NCBI GenBank assembly: GCA_900547685.1
Contig: URHS01000018.1
Location: 1-45,107, forward strand
From: an uncultured Blautia sp.
GTDB taxonomy: Bacteria > Bacillota > Clostridia > Lachnospirales > Lachnospiraceae
DNA length: 45,107 nt
Reading direction: 5' to 3'
Positions 31,558-39,517 of this stretch are shown piece by piece. Under the pieces are notes generated by a model. That model ran no database searches. It was not told where the DNA came from and was given only the letters and a program-made list of their open reading frames with translations. Position 1 is the first letter of the stretch, and every line of letters begins with the position of its first letter. Both the position numbers and the translations under genes were made by a program.

Positions 31558-32310
31558 ATGAAAATAGAAAAAATTAATGAAAATCAAATACGCTGTACAC
31601 TGACAAAAGAAGATTTAGAAGAGCGACAGCTCCGTTTAAGTGAACTTGCGTATGGAAGTGATAAAGCAAAAGAACTTTTTCGAGATATGATGCAGCAGGC
31701 AAATTTACAATTTGGCTTTGAAGCAAACGATATACCTCTGATGATTGAAGCAATTCCTATTTCTTCAGAAAGTATTATCCTAATTATTTCCAAAGTAGAA
31801 GATCCGGAAGAACTGGATACTCGCTTTTCTAAGTTTACCCCATTTGGTGAACCTTCTTCTGAACCTTCACCTGCTATTGAAATGGAGGGAGCCGATGATA
31901 TTCTGGATCTGTTTTCCAAAATTTACAAAGCCAGTGAAGAACAGAAAAAGAAAAAACGGGAAAAGAAAGACATTGTTTCTCAGGAACCTGAGACAAATAC
32001 TCCTTCTGAACATATCAACTTGAGACGAGAATATGTTTTTCCTGATTTAGACACTGTTATTGAAGCAGCTCACGGACTAAACAATTTTTTCCAAGGCTTC
32101 AGTTCCCTGTATAAAGATAAAAAAGCAGATACTTATTCCCTGCTTCTCCATCAGGATCAGACTTCACCGGAAGATTTTAATCGTGTCTGTAATATGCTCT
32201 CTGAATATGGAAACGGCAAAAAATTATCACCTGCCAGAGAAGCTTTCCTTGCAGAACATGAAGGCTGTATTCTTCCTACCGAAGCTTTGCAAAAATTAAT
32301 ACTCATCTAG
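31558..32310 (+). CDS. mecA: MecA-type ClpC adaptor protein
   Basis: Adaptor that hands proteins to the ClpC-ClpP protease, 250 aa. The start is ATG 31558 behind AGGAT and gives the standard N-terminus MKIEKINENQIRCTLTKEDLEER; the longer frame overlaps the promoter. The N-terminal substrate domain (1-95) includes QANLQFGFEANDIPLMIEAIP; an acidic/basic linker (about 100-160) and the C-terminal ClpC-binding domain (about 165-250: YVFPDLDTVIEAAHGLNNFFQGFSSLYKDKKADTYSLLLH) follow. Competence genes that MecA controls in Bacillus are not present here, so other substrates are likely. Monocistronic with its own terminator. Confidence 0.93.
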   Translation: MKIEKINENQIRCTLTKEDLEERQLRLSELAYGSDKAKELFRDMMQQANLQFGFEANDIPLMIEAIPISSESIILIISKVEDPEELDTRFSKFTPFGEPSSEPSPAIEMEGADDILDLFSKIYKASEEQKKKKREKKDIVSQEPETNTPSEHINLRREYVFPDLDTVIEAAHGLNNFFQGFSSLYKDKKADTYSLLLHQDQTSPEDFNRVCNMLSEYGNGKKLSPAREAFLAEHEGCILPTEALQKLILI

Positions 32311-32316
32311 GATGCT

Positions 32317-32356
32317 AAAAGGAGCTATCGTAATATTTTTACGACAGCTCCTTTTT
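32317..32356 (+). terminator. Terminator of mecA
   Basis: A 17-bp stem with one A-C mismatch (AAAAGGAGCTATCGTAA with TTACGACAGCTCCTTTT), loop TATTT, then T5 at 32352-32356. The A-run gives it reverse-strand capacity too. Confidence 0.85.
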
Positions 32357-32401
32357 CTTACTTCACAGAAACACTTCCCATATTCTGTAAAATACTTTTG
32401 A

Positions 32402-32602
32402 TTATTTATTTTCTAAAAAATCGTTAATCTGAGCAACTAACATATCACCATTAATTCCATGAACCATAGCTGCCTCTGCAATACTCTCTCCCTGTGCAGA
32501 AGGGCATCCGATACAATGCATACCAGCTCTCATGAGAATTGGAATAATGTTTTCGTCTAAACGGATTAACTCACCAATTGTCATATCTGATGTTACCTTC
32601 AT
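32402..32602 (-). CDS. DUF1858 domain protein
   Basis: A 66-residue protein entirely made of a DUF1858 domain: MKVTSDMTIGELIRLDENIIPILMRAGMHCIGCPSAQGESIAEAAMVHG. The CIGC pair (30 and 33) is the conserved redox or metal-binding feature; members are annotated as hybrid-cluster-associated disulfide isomerases with no established activity. Good site AGGAGG upstream of the ATG. It is divergent from a ferredoxin gene, and both are small redox-associated products, so a link to anaerobic redox chemistry is possible. Confidence 0.9.
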   Translation of the reverse strand: MKVTSDMTIGELIRLDENIIPILMRAGMHCIGCPSAQGESIAEAAMVHGINGDMLVAQINDFLENK

Positions 32603-32696
32603 GAATATTTCCTCCTTGTTCTATTTTATGAATTTTATTATAATCGCTTTCCCTCTTATGTTCAACTCTTTTTCTGCATTGTTTCTAAATTAAGAC

Positions 32697-32725
32697 TTGT
32701 ATTATAGAAGTAAATATATTAGAAT
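32697..32725 (+). promoter_or_regulatory. Promoter of the ferredoxin gene
   Basis: TTGTAT (32697-32702), 17 nt, TAGAAT (32720-32725). A small CTGAAT/ATTCAG inverted repeat (32737-32754) lies in the leader close to the Shine-Dalgarno. Confidence 0.6.
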
Positions 32726-32775
32726 ACACCTAAGAACTGAATTCTTAAATTCAGAATATAAAGGAGGATATAATC

Positions 32776-32946
32776 ATGGCATACGTAATTACAGATGAAT
32801 GTGTAAGCTGCGGAACATGCGCTGGTGAATGCCCAGTTGAAGCTATTTCCGAAGGTGATGACAAATACGTTATCGACGCTGATACATGCGTTGACTGCGG
32901 AACATGCGCTGGTGTTTGTCCAACAGAAGCTATCGTTGAAGGCTAA
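32776..32946 (+). CDS. 2[4Fe-4S] ferredoxin, 56 aa
   Basis: Low-potential electron carrier of clostridial type. The gene is short (56 codons) and starts at ATG 32776, 6 nt after AAGGAGGATA. Two cluster motifs can be read: CVSCGTCAGECP (9-20) and CVDCGTCAGVCP (38-49), each CxxCxxCxxxCP, with internal symmetry. The product is acidic and has no other domain. Codon use is biased to strong codons (GCT, GAA, AAA), typical of highly expressed genes. It probably serves pyruvate:ferredoxin oxidoreductase and hydrogenase encoded elsewhere. It is followed by its own terminator, so it is monocistronic. Confidence 0.97.
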   Translation: MAYVITDECVSCGTCAGECPVEAISEGDDKYVIDADTCVDCGTCAGVCPTEAIVEG

Positions 32947-32956
32947 TATTTTTTAG

Positions 32957-32995
32957 AAAAGAGGCAGAACTGACAAAGTCCTGCCTCTTTCCTTT
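32957..32995 (+). terminator. Terminator of the ferredoxin gene
   Basis: A 10-bp stem (AAAGAGGCAG 32958-32967 with CTGCCTCTTT 32981-32990), 13-nt loop, then T/C-rich tail CCTTTTCC. It also faces the MerR gene that converges from the right. Confidence 0.8.
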
Positions 32996-33002
32996 TCCAT
33001 CT

Positions 33003-33440
33003 TCATCTTCTTTGAAATATCCCTTTCTTTTTGGAATTTTTCTTTTCAAAAGCAGCCGCTACTTCACGCCTTGACTGCTGATAATTGCGAATTCTCTCAT
33101 CTAATTTCTTATACCTGTCTTCTCCTGTTTTTTTCTCCTTTAACTGTGCCTTTACAAGTTTACTTATAATTTCCATAAATTCCGCAGAAATTTTACTCTC
33201 TTCTTCCGGTTTCTTGTAAAACAGATTAGCCAGTTTTCCAATTTCTTTTAATGAATATCCTTTTTTCTTTAGTTCTTTAATACTCAAAAAAACCTGAATA
33301 TCCCATCGGGTGTAGTATCTGTGTCCCAACTCGTTTCTCTTAATAGGCAGTTTCATTTCTTCTTCCCAGTACCTAAGTACATGAGATTGAAGCTCTAAAA
33401 TTCCCACTGCTTCCGAAACAGAGTAAATGGTCTCCTGCAT
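33003..33440 (-). CDS. MerR family transcriptional regulator
   Basis: A 145-residue protein with an N-terminal MerR winged helix (4-73): IYSVSEAVGILELQSHVLRYWEEEMKLPIKRNELGHRYYTRWDIQVFLSIKELKKKGYSLKEIGKL. The C-terminal half is a basic helical segment of about 70 residues (KLVKAQLKEKKTGEDRYKKLDERIRNYQQSRREVAAAFEKKNSKKKG) with no cysteine cluster, so no metal ligand is suggested. The helix-turn-helix looks like the short MerR proteins associated with RacA or spore regulation, though no function is certain. It is divergent from the TPP riboswitch of thiC. Confidence 0.88.
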   Translation of the reverse strand: MQETIYSVSEAVGILELQSHVLRYWEEEMKLPIKRNELGHRYYTRWDIQVFLSIKELKKKGYSLKEIGKLANLFYKKPEEESKISAEFMEIISKLVKAQLKEKKTGEDRYKKLDERIRNYQQSRREVAAAFEKKNSKKKGIFQRR

Positions 33441-33471
33441 ACCTTAACCCCTTTCTCACTTTCTCTTAATT

Positions 33472-33499
33472 ATTATAACAAACACGCTTTAAATTGCAA
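33472..33499 (-). promoter_or_regulatory. Promoter of the MerR gene
   Basis: Minus strand TTGCAA (complement of 33494-33499), 16 nt, TATAAT (complement of 33472-33477). Confidence 0.65.
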
Positions 33500-33521
33500 G
33501 AAAATACGTTCGACAAAAACA

Positions 33522-33550
33522 TTGACAAGTCCCCACAGCAGTGCTACACT
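33522..33550 (+). promoter_or_regulatory. Promoter of thiC
   Basis: TTGACA (33522-33527), 17 nt, TACACT (33545-33550), about 10 nt ahead of the riboswitch. Confidence 0.8.
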
Positions 33551-33560
33551 GAAAAAAACA

Positions 33561-33641
33561 ACCAGGGAGCCCATGGGCTGAGAGGAAGTCTGACTTCGAC
33601 CTGTATTACCTGATTTGGATTATGCCAACGTAGGGAGTTTA
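33561..33641 (+). ncRNA. TPP riboswitch (THI element)
   Basis: The leader has the conserved THI parts in order: GGGAGCC at 33565, GGCTGAGAGGAAG (33576-33588), ACCTGAT (33608-33614), GGATTATGCCAACGTAGGGA (33617-33636). These correspond to P2, P3 and the pyrophosphate sensor helix of the TPP aptamer. A hairpin with a T run at 33656-33690 follows, so thiamine pyrophosphate should cause premature termination upstream of thiC. Confidence 0.95.
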
Positions 33642-33655
33642 TACCAGCATTTACA

Positions 33656-33690
33656 GTGTCCGTATACCCTTTTTTGGTACGGGCACTTTT
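33656..33690 (+). terminator. Riboswitch-controlled terminator of thiC
   Basis: GTGTCCGTATACC (33656-33668) pairs with GGTACGGGCAC (33676-33686) with a 2-nt bulge and one G-U pair, followed by TTTT. Position 15 nt after the TPP aptamer and before the Shine-Dalgarno makes it the expression platform. Confidence 0.75.
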
Positions 33691-33735
33691 CTATTTCGGG
33701 GAGTTTTTTAATAAAAATATGATTGGAGAATGAAC

Positions 33736-35043
33736 ATGACGTACACTACTCAAATGAATGCCGCACGGCAAGGTATCATCACCAAAGAGATGGAAGCTGT
33801 AGCTGCAAAAGAACAAATGGATGTGCAAAAACTTTGCCAGCTGGTTGCAGAAGGAAAAGTGGCAATTCCAGCCAACAAACTTCATACCTGCCTGGAAGCA
33901 AATGGAATTGGCTCTATGCTGAAAACGAAAATCAATGTTAATTTGGGAACTTCCAGAGACTGGAAAGACCTGGATATGGAACTTGAGAAAGTAAATGATG
34001 CCGTAAAAATGGGTGCTGAATCTATTATGGATTTAAGTTCTTTTGGAGATACTCAAAAATTCCGCCGCAAATTAACTTCAGAATGTCCGGCAATTATCGG
34101 CACAGTACCAATCTATGATGCCGTTGTATATTACCATAAGCCATTAAAAGAAATCACTTCTGAAGAATGGATTAAGATTGTAGAAATGCATGCAAAAGAT
34201 GGAGTGGATTTTATGACTATCCACGTAGGTATTAATAAAAACACTGCCAAACGCTTTAAGGAAAATAAACGCCTTACCAACATTGTTTCCAGAGGCGGTT
34301 CTATTATCTTTGCCTGGATGGAAATGACAGGACAGGAAAATCCTTTTTATGAACATTATGATCGTATTCTGGACATCTGTCAAGAATATGATGTAACTAT
34401 GAGTCTAGGAGATGCATGCCGTCCCGGCTGTATTGCCGATGCCGGAGATATTTCTCAGATTGAAGAACTTGTGACTTTAGGTGAACTGACAAAACGTGCA
34501 TGGAAAAAAGATGTTCAGGTTATTATCGAAGGTCCCGGACACATGCCTTTAAATCAGATTGAAGCAAATATGAAAATTCAGCAGACTGTATGTCAGGGTG
34601 CACCTTTCTATGTACTTGGCCCTCTTGTAACGGATGTCGCTCCCGGATATGACCATATCACTGCTGCTATCGGAGGCGCAATTGCAGCCACTTACGGAGC
34701 TTCTTTCCTGTGCTATGTAACACCCGCTGAACATCTTCGACTTCCTGATGTCAACGACGTAAAAGAGGGAATTATTGCATCTAAAATCGCTGCTCATGCC
34801 GCTGATATTGCCAAAGGCATTAAAGGCGCTGCTGATTGGGATTATAAAATGAGTACCGCCAGAAAAAATCTGGACTGGGAAGAAATGTTCCGCTTATGCA
34901 TGGATCCGGAAAAAGCAAAGCGCTATCGTACAGAAGCAAAACCGGAAAAAGAAGACACCTGCAGTATGTGCGGAAATTTCTGTGCCGTAAAAAATATGAA
35001 CCGCATTTTAGAAGGGGAAATTGTAAATATTTATGACGAATAA
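33736..35043 (+). CDS. thiC: Phosphomethylpyrimidine synthase
   Basis: Radical SAM enzyme converting aminoimidazole ribotide to HMP phosphate, the pyrimidine of thiamine. Start at ATG 33736 follows TTGGAGA; the ATG six bases earlier abuts the site. The product is 435 aa, the short bacterial form without the N-terminal extension. Family motifs are MGAESIMDLS, EGPGHMPLNQIEANM, CYVTPAEHLRLPD and the C-terminal CSMCGNFCAVK, the C-x2-C-x4-C cluster site. It stands alone: no thiD, thiE or thiM is downstream, but a terminator is. Confidence 0.98.
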   Translation: MTYTTQMNAARQGIITKEMEAVAAKEQMDVQKLCQLVAEGKVAIPANKLHTCLEANGIGSMLKTKINVNLGTSRDWKDLDMELEKVNDAVKMGAESIMDLSSFGDTQKFRRKLTSECPAIIGTVPIYDAVVYYHKPLKEITSEEWIKIVEMHAKDGVDFMTIHVGINKNTAKRFKENKRLTNIVSRGGSIIFAWMEMTGQENPFYEHYDRILDICQEYDVTMSLGDACRPGCIADAGDISQIEELVTLGELTKRAWKKDVQVIIEGPGHMPLNQIEANMKIQQTVCQGAPFYVLGPLVTDVAPGYDHITAAIGGAIAATYGASFLCYVTPAEHLRLPDVNDVKEGIIASKIAAHAADIAKGIKGAADWDYKMSTARKNLDWEEMFRLCMDPEKAKRYRTEAKPEKEDTCSMCGNFCAVKNMNRILEGEIVNIYDE

Positions 35044-35078
35044 TCCTTTCTCCGGATTATACATTTATAGTCTCACAT

Positions 35079-35124
35079 AAAAAGACCACCCTTAAGCTTT
35101 GACTGGCGATAGGGTGGTCTTTTT
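35079..35124. terminator. Bidirectional terminator between thiC and dnaB
   Basis: A 14-bp perfect stem AAAAAGACCACCCT (35079-35092) with AGGGTGGTCTTTTT (35111-35124), 18-nt loop; A and T ends serve as T runs for both convergent transcripts. Confidence 0.9.
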
Positions 35125-35141
35125 AAAAATATATTGAATTT

Positions 35142-36470
35142 TTATTTTTTCATATTCACAAACTTTGTATAATTTGGCAGCCATACAAGATTTACTGTTC
35201 CAATCGGGCCATTTCTCTGTTTGGCAATAATAATTTCTGCTATATTTTTGTTCTCAGAGTCTTTATTGTAATAATCATCACGATAGATAAACATAACCAC
35301 ATCGGCATCCTGCTCAATAGCCCCTGACTCTCGGAGGTCAGAAAGCATTGGTCTGTGATCCGGACGCTGCTCTACAGCACGGCTTAACTGAGAAAGTGCC
35401 ACAACAGGCACATTCAATTCTCTTGCAAGCGCCTTTAAAGAACGGGAAATTTCTGAGATTTCCTGTTGTCTGGACTCACTCCTTCCACTTCCTGTCATAA
35501 GCTGCAAATAGTCAATAAAAATAATGCCCAAATTATGTTCCATCTTGTATTTTCTACACTTAGAACGCAGTTCAGAAATAGAAATACCAGGCTTATCGTC
35601 AATAATTAAATTGGATTTTCCGATAATATTCGCACCTTCAATAAGTTTTGCCCATTCTTCGTCCTCCAGATTACCTGTTCTGATATTCTGTGAGTCTACC
35701 TTAGATTCCAATGCCAAAAGACGATTTACCAACTGTTCTTTTGACATTTCCAAACTGAAAATTGCTGCTGTCACATCATTATGAAATGCCATATACTGAG
35801 CAATATTCAAAACAAAGGCTGTTTTTCCCATAGAAGGACGAGCTGCCACTAAAATCAAATCCGAAGGCTGAAAGCCGGACATTTTATAATCCAAATCAAT
35901 AAAACCTGTAGGAATACCCGTTACACTGCCCTGACTTCTGGAGGCTTTTTCAATTTTTTCAATGGCATTTAACACCACTTGACGAATGGGAACAAATTCC
36001 TCACTGCCTCGGTTTTGTACCAAATCAAAAATTTTCTTTTCTGTAACCTCTAAAATATCCTGCGTCTTTTCTTTTCCCAGATAACACGCATTAGTGATTT
36101 CTTCTGTAGTTTTTATCAGCTTTCTCAGCATAGATTTTTCTGCCACAATTTCTGCATAATACTTTATATTTGCAGAAGTGGGCACTGTTGACAGCAAATC
36201 TCTTACAAACTCCATACTGGAAATCTCAGGAGGCAAATCTTTTTCCTTTAGTCTTTCCTGCAAAGTAATCAAGTCCACTGCCTTACCTTCATCATGAAGC
36301 TCTACCATCGCCTCAAAAACCATGCCATACTGCTGTTGATAAAAATCTGCTCCTGTAATAATCTCAGAAGCCTCCACAATAGCATCCCTGCTCATAATCA
36401 TAGAGCCTATAACTGACTGCTCAGCTTCCGGACTATGGGGCAGAATTCGTTTTATCAGTGCTTCTTCCAT
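35142..36470 (-). CDS. dnaB: Replicative DNA helicase
   Basis: Hexameric helicase of the replication fork, 442 aa. N-terminal domain (1-105: HSPEAEQSVIGSMIMSRDAIVEASEIITGADFY) binds primase; after a linker the RecA-like motor starts at about 185. Walker A is ARPSMGKTAF, Walker B IIFIDYLQLM; the C-terminal arginine finger region includes RESGAIEQDADVVMFIYRD. Length is standard. Translation starts behind GGGAG at 10-nt spacing, 19 nt after rplI. In this family arrangement gdpP-rplI-dnaB is conserved among Firmicutes. Confidence 0.97.
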   Translation of the reverse strand: MEEALIKRILPHSPEAEQSVIGSMIMSRDAIVEASEIITGADFYQQQYGMVFEAMVELHDEGKAVDLITLQERLKEKDLPPEISSMEFVRDLLSTVPTSANIKYYAEIVAEKSMLRKLIKTTEEITNACYLGKEKTQDILEVTEKKIFDLVQNRGSEEFVPIRQVVLNAIEKIEKASRSQGSVTGIPTGFIDLDYKMSGFQPSDLILVAARPSMGKTAFVLNIAQYMAFHNDVTAAIFSLEMSKEQLVNRLLALESKVDSQNIRTGNLEDEEWAKLIEGANIIGKSNLIIDDKPGISISELRSKCRKYKMEHNLGIIFIDYLQLMTGSGRSESRQQEISEISRSLKALARELNVPVVALSQLSRAVEQRPDHRPMLSDLRESGAIEQDADVVMFIYRDDYYNKDSENKNIAEIIIAKQRNGPIGTVNLVWLPNYTKFVNMKK

Positions 36471-36489
36471 GTTGGCGAAGACTCCCTTC

Positions 36490-36936
36490 CTATGCTTCCT
36501 TTACCACAACTTTAAGCTGCGCTGTAACCTGTGTATGAAGCTTAACAGGAACCATTGTCGTTCCTAATTCACGAATTGGATTTGGAAGCTGCATTTTCTT
36601 TTTATCAATATCGTATCCTAATTGTTTTTTCACTGCTTCAGAAATCTCTTTAGTAGATACGGAACCGAAAGTTCTTCCGTTTTCTCCTACTTTAATTCCT
36701 ACTGTTACCTGCTTTGTCTCTAATTCTTCTTTAAAATCTTTTGCAGCCTGAAGGTTTTCTTTTGCTACTTTTTCTTCATGTGCTTTTTGAAGTTTTAAAT
36801 CATTAATATTTTTTGCTGTTGCTTCTACACCTAATTTTTTAGGAAACAGCATATTTCTTGCATATCCATCACTTACGTTTACAATTTCACCTTTTTTTCC
36901 AAGAGATTTTACATCTTCAATTAAAATTACTTTCAT
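36490..36936 (-). CDS. rplI: 50S ribosomal protein L9
   Basis: Ribosomal protein, 148 aa, standard size. N-domain MKVILIEDVKSLGKKGEIVNVSDGYARNMLFPKKLGVEAT is the L9 signature; a long connecting helix (about 41-75) and the C-domain (about 76-148) follow. ATG overlaps the stop of gdpP (ATGA). Confidence 0.98.
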   Translation of the reverse strand: MKVILIEDVKSLGKKGEIVNVSDGYARNMLFPKKLGVEATAKNINDLKLQKAHEEKVAKENLQAAKDFKEELETKQVTVGIKVGENGRTFGSVSTKEISEAVKKQLGYDIDKKKMQLPNPIRELGTTMVPVKLHTQVTAQLKVVVKEA

Positions 36937-38978
36937 ACCTCTATATCTCCTTCTTTTATCATCTTGTCAATGGTATTTTTTAACTGTCGGATACCTTCCT
37001 CTACGGAAACACCAGGAAGCTGTGCGCCTGCCATATTAATATGACCTCCGCCGCCCATTTTTTCCATAATTAACTGTACGTTTACTTCATCAATCGCCCT
37101 TGCGCTGATATAAATCTTACCCTGATAATCGGTAAGTACAAAAGTAGCTTTAATACTATCTACATTTAAAAGCTCATTTGCTGCCTGAGAAGCTACAACA
37201 GTAGGACTGTCAATACCCTCGCTTGGACACACTGCAATAGCAAAACAGTTCTTATATGTTTCCACATGACGAATTGCCTCTGCTTTTGCACGATAAGATT
37301 TCACATCGTCACGGAACATTTTCCGCACTCTGGTAACATCTGCACCACAACGGCGAAGAAAAGCTGCTGCTTCAAAAGTGCGGACACCTGTTTTCGCAGT
37401 AAAATTGTTTGTATCAATAATAATACCGGAATAAAGAGCATCTGCTTCAATATTGTATATTTTTATATCATCAGCAAAATACTGAAGAATCTCTGCTACC
37501 ATTTCACAGGAAGAGGAAGCATAAGGCTCGATGTAGGATAATACAGCATTTTGAATCAATTCACTGCCCTGCCTGTGGTGGTCTAACACTACAATAGTCT
37601 TGGTCTTATGCAAAAGTTCCTCACATTCTGTATAACTCGGCTTATTGGTATCTACTACAACTACAACTGTATTATTATCCACGATTTCTTTCGCTTCATT
37701 ACTGTCTACAAACATATCCTCGTCATAATCAGGATTATTTCTGAAATTCTCAATAATCGGACGCACAGACATAGTAGGATTATTCACAACAATATGCGCC
37801 TTCTTATTCAAGGATTTGGCTGCTCTGTAAATACCAATCGCTGCTCCAATAGAGTCCACGTCAGAAATCTTGTGTCCCATAACCACAACTTTATCCTTAC
37901 TTACCATAAATTCCCGCAGTGCATGCGCCTTTACACGAGCTTTTACACGGGTATTCTTTCCTGCATGCTGAGACTTACCGCCAAAATAAATCATCTGGTC
38001 TCTATCTTTAATAACCACCTGATCTCCACCACGTCCCAACGCTAAATCAATAGCAATACGTGAGTATTCGTAGTTCTGAGCATAAGTAGGGGCATTGATA
38101 CCAATACCGATACTGACCGTAACCGCCATATCGTTTCCAATATTTACTGTCTTTACATCTTCTAAGATATTAAAACGTTTCTTCTTTAATTCTTCCAAAG
38201 AACTCTGACGCATAACAAGAATAAACTTATCTTTTTCCAGCTTTTTAATTAATCCGTCTACATCACTAAAATATTTATTCAGTTTTCTTTCAATCAACGC
38301 AACTAAAAGAGAACGACGAACTTCCTCAACACTATTTAATGCTTCTTCATAATTATCCAGATACAGAAGACCTGTAACCAGCTTTTCGTCTTCCTTTTGT
38401 CTAATATACTGGTTTAATTCTGTTTCATCAAATAAATACAACGCAACTAAATCATTTTCCTGTGCCAATTCCACGAGTCCTGACTCTTTCAGAAGTTTAT
38501 CCATAGAAATCACACGCATAACTGCCTTATAATCTCTTCCACTGTATTGAACAATGACCTCTGTATCTGCCTCTCTTGGCAGTTTATCCTTTGTAATTTC
38601 TGGGAAAAGAGTAGTAATAGATTTGCGATATTTCTTACTCTTTCCGGTAAGCTTGACAAATTCTTCATTCAGCCACAAAATCTTTCCACTGGAGTCCAAC
38701 AAGGTATAAGGTACAATAAATTCATTCAATAAATTCTTCTGTACCTGTCCGTATTGGGTTGCAAAGGAAATCAACTCATTCATAATACCGGCACGACTAT
38801 GAAAATATAAAAGCACCACAATCAAAATATACCCAGCCACAAAAACACTTACCAGGGCTCCTGCTTTTACACTTATTGCAAAAACAGAAATATTCATGAT
38901 TATGAGTATAATTCCTAAAATAATCGGGAACTGCATGTATATTTTCAACTGTCCCTTCATCTTAATTTTTCCATTCAT
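36933..38978 (-). CDS. gdpP: Cyclic-di-AMP phosphodiesterase, GdpP type
   Basis: Membrane enzyme hydrolysing c-di-AMP to pApA, 681 aa from ATG 38978 (AGGTGGAG upstream; the track of extra residues to 39017 has none). Two N-terminal helices (about 12-30 and 34-52), a PAS-like domain (about 75-160), a degenerate GGDEF domain (about 160-290) lacking a GG[DE]EF motif, and the DHH/DHHA1 hydrolase (about 330-680). Catalytic elements include MGHKISDVDSIGAAIG, VVVDTN, VLDHHRQGS and the end GGGGHINMAGAQ. It is the first gene of the gdpP-rplI-dnaB operon and is preceded by a 165-nt structured leader. Confidence 0.93.
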   Translation of the reverse strand: MNGKIKMKGQLKIYMQFPIILGIILIIMNISVFAISVKAGALVSVFVAGYILIVVLLYFHSRAGIMNELISFATQYGQVQKNLLNEFIVPYTLLDSSGKILWLNEEFVKLTGKSKKYRKSITTLFPEITKDKLPREADTEVIVQYSGRDYKAVMRVISMDKLLKESGLVELAQENDLVALYLFDETELNQYIRQKEDEKLVTGLLYLDNYEEALNSVEEVRRSLLVALIERKLNKYFSDVDGLIKKLEKDKFILVMRQSSLEELKKKRFNILEDVKTVNIGNDMAVTVSIGIGINAPTYAQNYEYSRIAIDLALGRGGDQVVIKDRDQMIYFGGKSQHAGKNTRVKARVKAHALREFMVSKDKVVVMGHKISDVDSIGAAIGIYRAAKSLNKKAHIVVNNPTMSVRPIIENFRNNPDYDEDMFVDSNEAKEIVDNNTVVVVVDTNKPSYTECEELLHKTKTIVVLDHHRQGSELIQNAVLSYIEPYASSSCEMVAEILQYFADDIKIYNIEADALYSGIIIDTNNFTAKTGVRTFEAAAFLRRCGADVTRVRKMFRDDVKSYRAKAEAIRHVETYKNCFAIAVCPSEGIDSPTVVASQAANELLNVDSIKATFVLTDYQGKIYISARAIDEVNVQLIMEKMGGGGHINMAGAQLPGVSVEEGIRQLKNTIDKMIKEGDIEV

Positions 38979-39144
38979 CTCTCCACCTGCCAATACAAAA
39001 TTAAATAGCAATTTCATTTATTATACCCGTGCGAAGACGAGAAAGCACCCACTAGGATATTTGCTCAGCGAGCTGTGGCTTGCCGGTATAATCTGCCGCA
39101 CCTACGGCAGTAAGCCAATTCCATTGGCTTAATTTGCACGTTGT
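38979..39144 (-). promoter_or_regulatory. Structured 5' leader of gdpP with three tandem hairpins
   Basis: From the predicted start point near 39144 the RNA can fold, in order, TTTGCAC-AAC-GTGCAAA, AAGCCAAT-GGA-ATTGGCTT and CTGCCG-TAGGTG-CGGCAG, then GCTC/GAGC and GTGC/GCAC helices around the TTTCTCGTCTTC stretch. Stems 1 to 3 occupy 39089-39149 or so. There is no reading frame with a ribosome-binding site and no terminator T run. It may be a regulatory leader, or a dispersed repeat element; I cannot tell which. Confidence 0.6.
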
Positions 39145-39150
39145 GCAAAC

Positions 39151-39179
39151 ATTATACCATTGTTTTCCCTTTTGTACAA
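39151..39179 (-). promoter_or_regulatory. Promoter of gdpP-rplI-dnaB
   Basis: Minus strand TTGTAC (complement of 39174-39179), exactly 17 nt, TATAAT (complement of 39151-39156). It follows the rpsR terminator directly. Confidence 0.8.
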
Positions 39180-39181
39180 GC

Positions 39182-39208
39182 AAAAAGCACACTGCCGAAG
39201 CAGTGTGC
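39182..39208 (-). terminator. Terminator of rpsF-ssb-rpsR
   Basis: GCACACTGC-TTCG-GCAGTGTGC on the minus strand, a 9-bp perfect stem with an UUCG loop, then T5 (complement of 39182-39186). Confidence 0.92.
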
Positions 39209-39218
39209 CAAATATCAA

Positions 39219-39482
39219 TTAGTCCTGAACGTAAGGCATGATTGCCAAATGTCTAGCTTTTTTGATTTCTACTGTTAACGCTCTCTGATGTTTTGCACAG
39301 TTTCCTGTAATTCTTCTAGGAAGAATTTTACCTCTTTCAGATACGTATCTTTTTAATTTATTAGCGTCTTTGTAGCTGATTTCGTTATTTTCCTGTCCAC
39401 AGAATACACAAACTTTTTTTCTTCTGCGTCCGCCTCTTCTCTTCATTGGAGAATCCGGTCTATTACCTTTTTCGTAAGCCAT
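39219..39482 (-). CDS. rpsR: 30S ribosomal protein S18
   Basis: Ribosomal protein, 87 aa. The basic N-terminus RRGGRRRKKVCVFCGQ gives a CxxC pair, and NCAKHQRALTVEIKKARHLAIMPY is the conserved S18 core; CxxC and a further Cys (and His) make this the zinc-binding C+ form, so it may be down-regulated under zinc shortage where a C- copy exists. It is the last gene of the rpsF-ssb-rpsR operon. Confidence 0.98.
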   Translation of the reverse strand: MAYEKGNRPDSPMKRRGGRRRKKVCVFCGQENNEISYKDANKLKRYVSERGKILPRRITGNCAKHQRALTVEIKKARHLAIMPYVQD

Positions 39483-39517
39483 GATTGTTTACCTCCTATC
39501 AATATTGCCGCCGCTGT

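Noticed and set aside
37608..38045. 145-residue plus-strand frame over gdpP
   Set aside because: Antisense to the conserved DHH region; His/Asn-rich shadow with no ribosome-binding site.
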